39,891 bases of DNA, taken from assembly GCA_000969725.1 (NCBI GenBank), contig JXSR01S042481.1. One strand, given 5' to 3'. The position numbers were made by a program, and so were the translations under genes. This document shows, piece by piece, positions 22,208 to 30,448 of this stretch (within the stretch, counting starts at the first letter, position 1; each line of letters begins with the position of its first letter). The DNA comes from Ophiothrix spiculata. Its lineage: Eukaryota > Echinodermata > Ophiuroidea > Amphilepidida > Ophiotrichidae. The notes below the pieces were generated by a model that was not told the origin of the DNA, searched no databases, and worked only from the letters and a program-made list of their open reading frames with translations.

Positions 22208-23417
22208 CGGCACCTACAATCTATTGAAAAACGTTTGGACACTTTCAAAGGCAATGTTTAAAATTGAACTCCTCTCCCCCGCTTCAAATTATCGTCAAAA
22301 ACACCCAAGTGGCCCAACACATTTTTTCAACAATTGTAGGCAAGTATCATATAGTAATTCAAGCTTGTATTTTGAACCAGGATATACTATGTATGATTAC
22401 TTCACATGAATAAAAAAATAAAACTTTGTCAGAAATGATCCAAAACTTAATGATTGCAATGAATTATATATATCTATTCGGACAAGGTGGGAGTATTAAG
22501 TTACAGCAATTGTCATCGTAGTTCAAAAATGTTGGAGGAAATAACAAATCGATTGTGGCACTAACACGATAGGTGTTAAGCTTGGTGAAGACATATTGAT
22601 TTCAAATTACCTTTTAATCAAGAATCGGACAAAATGTAAATGTCTAGTATTAGAAAACAAATGTCAGAAGGAAAATCTGATGTAAATGTCAGTTGAATGA
22701 CCTACTGCAAATGTCAGACTTGAATCTTTGTTTCAGCTTTTTAAAGCATTTTCTTCTGCAAATCTGGTCAGTGATTTTAAGTACTGGTTTTTGAAGTTTT
22801 CTCATTTTAATTGTATATTTTTACACTTTTGTTTTAGGTGTATTCCGATCACTTTCACTCACTAAATCAAATTGGGGATTTCGATACCACATGAAAGGGC
22901 GCATTTTTCTTATAACCCCTTCAAATTTGCACGCCCATATTATGTTTCGTTAAAGAAATTTGGTCAAAAAAGGGCTGAATTACTGTTATATTTTGTTAAC
23001 AAAAATAAATATCCTATAGGTTTCTATGGGCCAATATTGTTGGATGCATTTTTGCTTACGTAGCATTACTTTTTTTTTGTCTTTATGAGGTTTTTTAATC
23101 ACCTGTTACTTGGAGCTGGTGGGGGAGAGAAGGCAAAATATGTGAAATAGGCCAGCACACGACTCAAACCAGATTTCAGGACTTTAATCAAAGGACTTAA
23201 AAAACAACAGACAGCAGAAAAAAAGTGCAGGAACAAAACCCACTTAATTAAGACAATGAGGAAGAGACCTGACATGATGCAAGTCGTGCCTTGACCTTTA
23301 CAATGTTTTACCACCAGCTCCCTTCTTCATCATATACAATAAGACACAATCCAAATAGGTGATGTTTTATAGAAAGTGAACAAACCCACCCACAAAACAC
23401 TCCCCCCAACCACACCA

Positions 23418-23436
23418 CCCACCCTCCCCTAACCCC
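23418..23436 (-). other. G-quadruplex motif in the LINE 3'UTR
   Basis: On the element's sense strand the sequence is GGGGTTAGGGGAGGGTGGG, which satisfies the four-run G3+N1-7 rule. Further GGG and GGGGGG runs follow within 40 nt. G-rich quadruplex-forming tracts are known in the 3'UTR of mammalian L1. Confidence 0.85.
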
Positions 23437-23576
23437 ACACACAGAAACAAAGACACCACAAATAGTTACAAAGTCCCACATTAGCTATAGAATTATATAA
23501 ATAAAAAAAATATTTAATGAAAAAAATTTAAAGAAAAATAAAGTAAATGAATATGTTAATAAATATTTAAAAAAAA

Positions 23577-23918
23577 TTAGGAAGCAAGGTCAAAAGAAAT
23601 TTTTTTCAAATGTTTACTCAATTTGCCCTTACTTTCGGCAATCTTGTACTCAGAATTAATTTTAATCTTAATCAAATTTTTATAAGCAACAAAGGATGGG
23701 GAGGTGTTCTGAAATTTGCATCTATGGATATAAAACTTTAAATGTAAAATTAAAAAATTAATAGTATTTGCATGCTCAGATTCCTCTGTCTCCAAACCAA
23801 ACATTTTCTGATAATTAGAAAAATCAAAAGTATCACCCGTTTTATTTTGGATGAAAGAGACCAGACTATCCCACAAGGGAGAAATCTTTTCACATTCACA
23901 AAACATATGCACCAGGGT
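23577..23918 (-). pseudogene. C-terminal fragment of a LINE ORF2 protein
   Basis: An open frame of about 113 codons running in from the 5' truncation point to a stop. It begins ETLVHMFCECEKISPLW, the H...C-x-C...W pattern that follows the RT region in L1/Tx1-type ORF2 proteins (commonly HLFWEC..V..FW). It then reads hydrophobic and Lys/Asn-rich sequence, with YKNLIKIKINSEYKIAESKG near the end. This tail resembles the C-terminus of L1-clade ORF2, where similar IK...E...A..GKL segments occur. There is no endonuclease or RT domain here because the element is truncated, so it cannot act on its own. The frame is free of stops, consistent with youth. Confidence 0.8.
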
Positions 23919-24619
23919 CTCTACGTAGCATTACTTTGGTTCACTGTGTTTGGCTCAAGGTATACGAATGAAACTTCACAATTGCTCTATGTAGGTGATG
24001 GCCCTTTATTCAAATATGGAAAAAGTATTTATGTTCAATTTTTCACCAGATTGGAATGCCTACCTTTAACATCAATATTTAACAAATTCCCTACATTCAA
24101 AGGAAACTGTATGGACTAAATTTAGCCAAGGTATGGCAGCCATTTTAAATTTGCCCGAGGTTTATAAACATACACAATGGTTAACCAGGCTTGCTTGTTG
24201 AAAGCTACATACAATTTTCAATGTTGGAAGGACCAGCTCCACTAGCTATGTGCAAAATAACTCTACCGAGATAAATGACGGAGCAAATGGTGTTATTCTT
24301 TGGAATTACATGGTGGTATTAGATGTTGGGTGCATTGCACTGGGATGAAATTGTAGTCGTAATCATGGCTAACATGGCTTAGATAAACTCTTAGCAGTGT
24401 TGGTGACCTGTCTGTGGGATTGTAAGGATGAAACACTACACCAGCAATATTTTTATGGCATAGGTTTAGTTCATACTACATCAAATTCTTGTCAATGACC
24501 AGTCAGATATGGGTTTTCCAAGGAAGGGAAAAAATTTGTAACATGTGCTAACACTATGTTAGAAGTGGTTGCCATTTAGATTCTTAACCTAACGGATTTC
24601 CTAACTTTTTCCGTTTGTA

Positions 24620-24725
24620 GCTCGTATCCTCGGAAAAAATTTGAACCAAGGACCTTCCGTTTCCCAAGCGAGTGATACCCATAGCAAGCCACCAGTTGGT
24701 CCCTGCATAAAATCCCCGTCTGTGG
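24620..24725 (-). mobile_element. tRNA-derived SINE fragment
   Basis: Reverse-strand copy of the 6.8-kb element. On the minus strand it reads CACAGACGGGG, GGCTTGCTATGGGTATCACT, CGCTTGGGAAACGG and GGTTCAAAT. Compared with the other copy it has a different 30-nt segment just upstream of GGCTTGCTATGG, so the two share the tRNA-like body but differ in the leader. Confidence 0.6.
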
Positions 24726-25281
24726 AGTATCTGAACTTGTAGCATTTTATAGATTTTTTAAAGTGAGATTTGGTTCTGTTATAGGGTTAATCTACATATC
24801 TGACTAAGCACAAGTTTCAATATTCGATATTGGAATGTGGACCCATTTTGCTCATAAAAAGTGCACATGCTGTTGGTACATCAAGTCGAGATACCAGGGT
24901 TGATCCAGAGACTTTGGTTACGGGTTCGGTTCTGAATGCATCTTATTCAAAATGAACCAGAATATCAGTGTATAGGAAAGAATCTTGACTGCCGTTACAA
25001 AAATTTGAGTGTATTAATTTCTATAAAACACACCTGGACACCTAATCCATAAGATATAGGGAGATTGTTCTCAATTGCAAGAAAATATGGTGAAGATTTT
25101 GATATCAATTATTCTTCTATTGAATTTTGTTACTTTGGAAAATACTTTGGATCCTGGATCCAATGTTAAACAATGTAAGGAAAACACAGCATCTTCAAAA
25201 ATGGGAAAATGCAGGAAAGTAAACATTTTTTTCTGAGCTGAATTTACTATCTTAAAATTTGCTGTAAATTGTTCTTTTCAG

Positions 25282-25375
25282 ATTTAGTAGTGCAACAGAA
25301 AGAAGTCAGTCACGGCTGATGAGAGGAAAACCAAGAAAAAGAAGGCGGAGACCACGAATGCCCAGGGTACAAAGA
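25282..25375 (+). CDS. dvl: Dishevelled exon: basic region upstream of PDZ
   Basis: Second visible Dishevelled exon, between acceptor TTTTCAG and donor GTAAGT. Its first nucleotide completes the Arg codon begun by the exon ending at 20879. It then reads 31 full codons and ends at a codon boundary. The peptide starts FSSATERSQSRLMRG and continues into an Arg/Lys cluster, KPRKRRRRPRMPR. This corresponds to the RFSSSTEQSSASRL(L/M)(K/R)RHRRRRK basic region of vertebrate DVLs, which lies just before PDZ and contributes to membrane and partner binding. The frame stays open past the donor into the intron, so an uncorrected ORF call would overrun by about 300 nt. A MITE starts roughly 45 nt beyond the donor. 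The upstream intron is 4402 nt. Confidence 0.9.
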
Positions 25376-25419
25376 GTAAGTGTTGTCATATTGGAAAGCA
25401 TGCTTAGGCCAAAAAAAAT

Positions 25420-25815
25420 ATTACCTTTTAAAAAGGGGAACCTTCTCGCCGCCATTTTGATTTTACCGTCGTGTAAATCCTATGGGACGGCAGCTGTCTT
25501 GATTTGTCGCTCATGGAGGGTGAGTTATTGTACAGCCGGCATTTTACGGCACCGCGTGCCACACTTCGAGAGTCTTCACAACAGATTAGTGGGAAAATTG
25601 GCGTACTTTGATCAGAGCAAGTCGCAATATACGCTACTTAAAACGCAGACACGGTTTGCGCGTGAAACAAAATGCACACTTTGTTTATGTGTCAAGTGAA
25701 GATTTACGTGATCTGCCTGGATATCGGCCAAACTCCGAATATATCCAGAAGTACAATAACTCTGCTAAGAGACACAAGATGGCGGCTTATCAAGATTCCC
25801 CCTATAAAAATTCCT
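25420..25815. mobile_element. MITE family D, copy 2, starting about 45 nt after a Dvl donor
   Basis: The ends are AAAAGGGGAACC...CCGCCATTTTG and CAAGATGGCGGC...CCCCCTATAAAAATTCC. The interior shares ACGCAGACACGGTTTGCG, GTGAAACAAAATGCACAC and CTGGATATCGG with copy 1. The long open frame that spans the Dvl exon and this MITE is an artefact of read-through past the splice donor. Confidence 0.85.
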
Positions 25816-26121
25816 CGGAGAAAACAGACATTTTGTCAGAATTTGTGCAGTACATCATAATTGTTTAGTGTTTCCAATGAGATAAAGTGATTGGTTGGAA
25901 GATGATTTGCGAAGACATTCTGCATGAAATAAATGGTGAGTAAAATGTTTGTTTATCCAACCATCAACCATACATCATGTCTCCCTTGTTGGTCCAACCA
26001 TCAGGGCAACATGGTTCATATCCTTCTGCTTTTGAAATCAACAAGGGTGCAGTGTTTGCAGGTTGTTATCTGACAAACAGAAATATATGGAAGCCGATTT
26101 AGGACCATCACTGTCAACTTG

Positions 26122-26381
26122 TCATGAGAGTGCAAGAAAGTCATATCTGCAATAGCTTCCTTATTTCATGTATTCAGATTGCACACTGCATGACCTCCAG
26201 TCTTGGGTCAGTGGTTCTTGAAATAATTCTTCAGGTGACAATGGTTCTTCCGGTAACATCTTCAAGAACCACTGACATAAGACAGGAACATTTTGAGGGA
26301 TTTTTCTTTCTTGTGACAAGGTGTAAAATAAATATAACTTGGGACAGCCATTGCAGATACGACTTTCTTGCACTCACATGA
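26122..26381. mobile_element. MITE with inner hairpin, 260 bp
   Basis: TCATGAGAGTGCAAGAAAGT plus CATATCTGCAAT on the left pairs with ATTGCAGATACGACTTTCTT plus GCACTCACATGA on the right. A second inverted pair, GTCAGTGGTTCTTGAA and TTCAAGAACCACTGAC, lies inside at 26208-26275. Open frames in both strands across it are by-products. Confidence 0.85.
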
Positions 26382-27295
26382 TAATTACTTTGCTTTCCTT
26401 GTTTAAAAGATACATGTGATGAGCCTGTTGAATCGTGAACCATTCTCATTTTGCAACAGATAGTGCTCACGATTACAAAATTTTGCGTTACTGTAAGGGG
26501 GTTGCTTCAAATTTTAAGCTGGAATAGGCGTCGCCATTGTTCAAAAAAATAACCACCTGTCAGAACCGGCTTTGCGTTGACCGCCAGTAGAGTGTTGAAG
26601 TGTTCCCTGAAGTGAGCCGGACCAGACTATTACGTGTGGCAAATGTAGGAAGCACTGTCTAGCAGAAGCTCATGTGTGCAAACTATATTATGGTTTAGTT
26701 CTCTCTAACTCCCCAGCTATCACCTAAGAGAGGAGAAGCTCATTTGTGGTGTGGATTTCATGAAACAATTTTAATTGTTAACCTTAAAAGGTTCAACTCT
26801 TATGTATTCAACATCACTTCCTCAAGTCACTTGTTGAATGGGATAGGTTCATTTCCCTAATAGCGATTTTATTCTTGGTTTTATATCCTACTCAAGTTGA
26901 TGATAAATCATAAAGGCTAATGTTCAATGGAATATACAACTGTAATTTTATATAAATGGTAATTTAAAACTTCCTATAATCCAATAAATCTGCAGCTTTT
27001 CATTATTCACCTGCTCTTCTCTGTACTATTACCAATCATCCTGACCTTTGTAATTTGCATAAAAATCTTTTTGTTCATGATCAAAACACGATATTTGCAT
27101 GTATCAAGATGTCAAACCTCGCGCTTTAGAAATACAAATCTTGCTTCAATTATGTCTGAATGGTACTATACTTTGATCAACACTAAATAGGCGGGCCTCG
27201 TGAATTGATACAAAAAACATGTGCGTAATTGAACACAGCACAATTGCAGTAAACGCAGTGTGTGTATATCGCATGTGTGACTCGCGCATCGGTAT

Positions 27296-27506
27296 CAGGC
27301 CTTCATTTGTAAGGCGAGCTAGAGTGATTGCTCTCCTATGCTCGCCTAAACAGTCTCTTAGGAGAGCAATATTTAGCTCAACTCAAACAGCTAAAACCAG
27401 CTAATATCTAATGGTATAACCTCAAATCACTCTCCTGACAACTCTCCTTGAACCTTTCAGGAGAGTAATGTATAGCTCTTCAGCATTTTTCAAAAATGAA
27501 GCCCTG
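27296..27506. mobile_element. MITE with CAGGSCTTCATTT ends, 211 bp
   Basis: CAGGCCTTCATTTGTAA and CAAAAATGAAGCCCTG are inverted copies, and GGTAT flanks both sides. Inside are alternating GGAGAG(C/T)AAT and (G/A)ATT(G/A)CTCTCC segments. The CAGGCCTT start and GGTAT/TAGTAT-like flanks suggest kinship with family B, but the interiors differ. Confidence 0.8.
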
Positions 27507-27935
27507 GGTATCCATGGTGCACACGTGTGGATGGGATTAGCTTTGCTTGTGGATGAAGAAAAGCCTAACTAATCCGGCCTGTTTAGTGATGATCAAAGTA
27601 TAGGCAAGTTTTTTTAATGCTCTCATTACTGTGAAGAGTTGTGATTTCATTGCATTTCTCTAAAGATATTCTGTCATGTATAAGCTTGTTTAAGTAATCT
27701 ATTTTTCTAAGAAAACACATTCTTTGAAGAAAGAGTAGAATTAATAACCATTCAAAATTAAAAGTATAAATTCAGAGTGTTGAATAAATACTGAACTGAT
27801 TTTCCAACAATCATAGCTAGTCCCCATAACTTTATTAAATATACAATATGACCAATCATTATTGGCTTATAAATGTCAATTAGCAATTACGCACTGCTTG
27901 TACACCGTGTTGACATAGCGGTATGTAGAACATCA

Positions 27936-28109
27936 TCATAAGATTGGAGATGACTGCGGCCAGGTGATGGGATGGTCCAAGAATAGATATTATGTGCATC
28001 CCATCATGCAGTGCTTCCCATCGTCATAAGATTGGAGATGACTGCGGCCAGGTGATGGGATGGTCCAAGAATAGATATTGTGTGTATCCCATCATGCATT
28101 GCTTCCCAT
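27936..28109. repeat. Two-copy tandem duplication, 88-bp period
   Basis: TCATAAGATTGGAGATGACT plus GCGGCCAGGTGATGGGATGG and CCATCATGCAKTGCTTCCCAT occur twice at 27936 and 28024, differing at only a few positions. This indicates a recent local duplication. Confidence 0.92.
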
Positions 28110-28218
28110 GGGATTGTTTGTATTGGAAATTGAGTAGTTTTAAGTGATGAAGTGACCCTAAATCAAGGTAAACTTGTGTATCTTGTATTTTGGGCGTGTT
28201 TCATTGGGGAAAGCTTTC

Positions 28219-28807
28219 TAGTCCAAAAGCTCCCTAGTCCGACTGCTTGCTAATCCGACAGCTTGCTAATCCGACAGCTTGCTAATCCGACAGCTTACTA
28301 GTCCGAAATGTGATTTAGGCTCGCCAGTCAGAATGTTAAAAAAGGCTCCCTAGTCCAAATTTAAGAAATGGCTCACCAGTCCAAATTTTAGAAACAGCTC
28401 CCTAGTTAGAATTTTAAAATATGGTCGCTAGTCTGAAATTTAAAATAAGCTCGCTAGTCCAAATTTTGAAAACTGCTCACTAGTCTGAATAGAAAAAAAA
28501 AATGTGTATATAATATCAATCAATCAATGATACACAGTACTTGCATGAAATGCATACCCCATGAAGGAGTCTATTCTTATAGGGGACCAACGGCTTTACT
28601 TGACTTCCGAACCACAGAGCAAGTAGAGTAAAGTTTCTTGCCGAAGGAAACAAGGAGAGGAAAACAGCCCGGTCCGGGGCTCGAACACACAACATCTGAA
28701 TCTATTACCTTTTTTCCCCATTAGATAATGTGTTCGATCTAGCAAGCCTTCGGACTAGCAAGCTATTGGACTAGCCTTCAGATTGGCGAGCCGTCAGATT
28801 GGCGAGC
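28219..28807. mobile_element. Inverted-repeat element whose ends are short tandem repeats, with an internal SINE
   Basis: The left part (28219-28490) is a chain of GCTYxCTAGTCCRAAxTTTxAAA-type units of about 20-30 bp. They include three exact GCTTGCTAATCCGACA units. The right part (28735-28807) carries the same words inverted: CGGACTAGCAAGC, TTGGACTAG, AGATTGGCGAG. Between them lies a minus-strand tRNA-like SINE. The 137-bp satellite begins just after. Confidence 0.65.
28570..28725 (-). mobile_element. tRNA-derived SINE
   Basis: On the minus strand it contains GATGTTGTGTGTTCGAGCCC (box B GTTCGAGCC), CGGACCGGGCTG and then CTTTACTCTACTTGCTCTG. The head is less tRNA-like than the SINE at 12.9 kb. 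Confidence 0.5.
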
Positions 28808-28839
28808 AGACCTTGTTTCATTGCTAACTACCCACATGG

Positions 28840-30268
28840 TTTCCTGTACAAAAATGTCCATAGGAAGCAATGCATAATGGGATGCAGACGATACCTTCCT
28901 AGGATGGTCAAATCTAAATGTTATCCAAACAATGGCTGCAAATGGACAGATGGATGCCATGGGTTACATCTCCATCTCAAATCAACGGAAATGTGTCAGG
29001 AGGCAATGCACGATGGGATACTGACTATATCTTCTCCAGGATGGTCAAATCTAAATGTTATCCAAACAAAGGCTGCAAATGGATGGACAGATGGATTGCA
29101 TGGGTTACATCTCCATCTCAAATCAACGGAAATGTGCTTGGAAGCAATGCATGATGGGATACAGACGATATCTTCTCTAGGATGGTCAAATCTAAATGTT
29201 ATCCAAACAAAGGCTGCAACTGGACAGATGGATGCCATGGGTTACATCTCCATCTCAAATCAACGGAAATGTGCTTGGAAGCAATGCATGATGGGATACA
29301 CACGATACCTTCTCTAGGATGGTCAAATCTAAATGTTATCCAAACAAAGGCTGCAAATGGGCAGATGGATGCCATGGGTTACATCTCCATCTCAAGTCAA
29401 CGGAAATGTGTTTGGAAACAAAGCATGATGGGATACAGACGATATCTTCTCTAGGATGGTCAAATCTAAATGTTATCCAAACAAAGGCTGCAAATGGACA
29501 GATGGATGGCATGGGTTACATCTCTATCTCAAATCAACGGAAATGTGTTTGGAAGCAATGCATGATGGGATGCAGACGATATCTTCTCTAGGATGGTCAA
29601 ATCTAAATGTTATCCAAACAAAGGTTGCAAATGGACAGATAGATGCCATGGGTTACATCGCCATCTCAAATCAATGGAAATTTGTTTGGAAGCAATGCAT
29701 GATGGGATGCAGATGGTTCCTTCTCTAGGATGGTCAGATCTAAATGTTATCCAAACAAAGGCTGCATTAATGGACAGATGGATGGCATGGGTTACGTCTC
29801 GATCTCAAGTCAACGGAAATGTGCCTGGAAACAATGCATTATGGGATACAGAAGATACCTTCTCTAGGATGGTCAAATCTAAATGTTATCCAAACAAAGG
29901 CTGCAAATGGACAGATGGATGCCATGGGTTACATCTCCATCTCAAGTCAACGGAAATGTGCTAGGAAGCAATGCATGATGGGATATAGACAATACCTTCT
30001 CTAGGATGGTCAAATCTAAATGTTATCCAAACAAAGGCTGCAAAAGGACAGATGCATGATGGGATGCAGACGATATCTTCTCTAGGATGGTCAAATCTAA
30101 ATGTTATCCAAACAAAGGCTGCAAAAGGACAGATGCATGATGGGATGCAGGCGATATCTTCTCTAGGATGGTCAAATCTAAATGTTATCCAAACAAAGAC
30201 GGCAAATAGACAGATGGATGGCATGGGTTACATCTCCATCTCAAGTCAACGGAAATGTGTCTGGAAAC
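28840..30268. repeat. Satellite array, 137-bp unit, 11 unit starts
   Basis: Units start at AGGATGGTCAAATCTAAATG: 28901, 29038, 29179, 29316, 29453, 29590, 29727, 29866, 30003, 30084 and 30165. Periods are 137, 137 or 137 plus 2-4 nt, except two consecutive 81-bp periods near the right end. Each full unit also has TTATCCAAACAAAGGCTGCA, GCCATGGGTTACATCTCCAT, CAACGGAAATGTG and GGAAGCAATGCATGATGGGA. Because 137 is not a multiple of 3, a set of staggered 60-170-codon open frames appears on both strands; none is a gene. Confidence 0.97.
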
Positions 30269-30322
30269 GGGTCACTGGTTAAATCGAAGCAGGGAGGCTG
30301 TTTGCTTGAGGGGTGATGATTC

Positions 30323-30448
30323 TATAGGCAAAACAATAATTTATTGGACAATTTAAACAAAAGTCCATGATAGGGGTTGCATTCACAAACAATGGGCCCT
30401 GTACTGTGGATTAGTTTACACTGTCCAATAAATTATTGTTTTGTCTAT
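30323..30448. mobile_element. Short palindromic MITE, 126 bp
   Basis: CAAAACAATAATTTATTGGACA on the left (30329-30350) and its reverse complement (30421-30442) are perfect inverted copies, extended by ATAGG and CTAT. The loop of about 70 nt contains GGGCCC. Confidence 0.88.

Larger units (their letters stand above)
23073..23921 (-). mobile_element. 5'-truncated L1/Tx1-like LINE with target-site duplication
   Basis: An 849-bp insertion on the minus strand. It is flanked by perfect 16-bp copies of TACGTAGCATTACTTT at 23057-23072 and 23922-23937. On the element's sense strand it ends in an A tract (T run on + from about 23073), as expected from target-primed reverse transcription. It keeps the 3' end of the second ORF plus about 500 nt of 3'UTR, which includes a G-rich stretch. 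Short length, intact duplication and A tail indicate a fairly recent insertion. Because it sits inside a Dvl intron in antisense, it should have little effect on the transcript. Confidence 0.92.
20880..25281 (+). other. dvl: Dvl intron (4402 nt)
   Basis: The intron runs from donor GTATGT to acceptor TTTTCAG and joins a split Arg codon (AG + A). It contains a 2-copy 27-bp tandem repeat, three MITEs between 21.05 and 22.21 kb, the LINE insertion at 23.07-23.92 kb and a minus-strand tRNA-like SINE near 24.65 kb. I see nothing recognisable in 22210-23050 or 24730-25280. Confidence 0.85.

Noticed and set aside
22872-23063. 63-codon + strand open frame interrupted by the LINE
   Set aside because: No recognisable domain, and the sequence on the far side of the LINE does not continue a convincing frame.
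25376-25868. Extension of the Dvl basic-region exon to a 126-codon open frame
   Set aside because: A consensus donor at 25376 ends the exon, phase agrees with the PDZ exon, and the rest is a MITE also found at 12361-12750.
28799-29964. Series of 60-172-codon open frames on both strands
   Set aside because: They are produced by the 137-bp tandem array; frames shift at every unit and no conserved start or domain exists.
28840-30268. CRISPR-like array
   Set aside because: The repeats are contiguous with no unique spacers, in a eukaryotic intron. It is a satellite.
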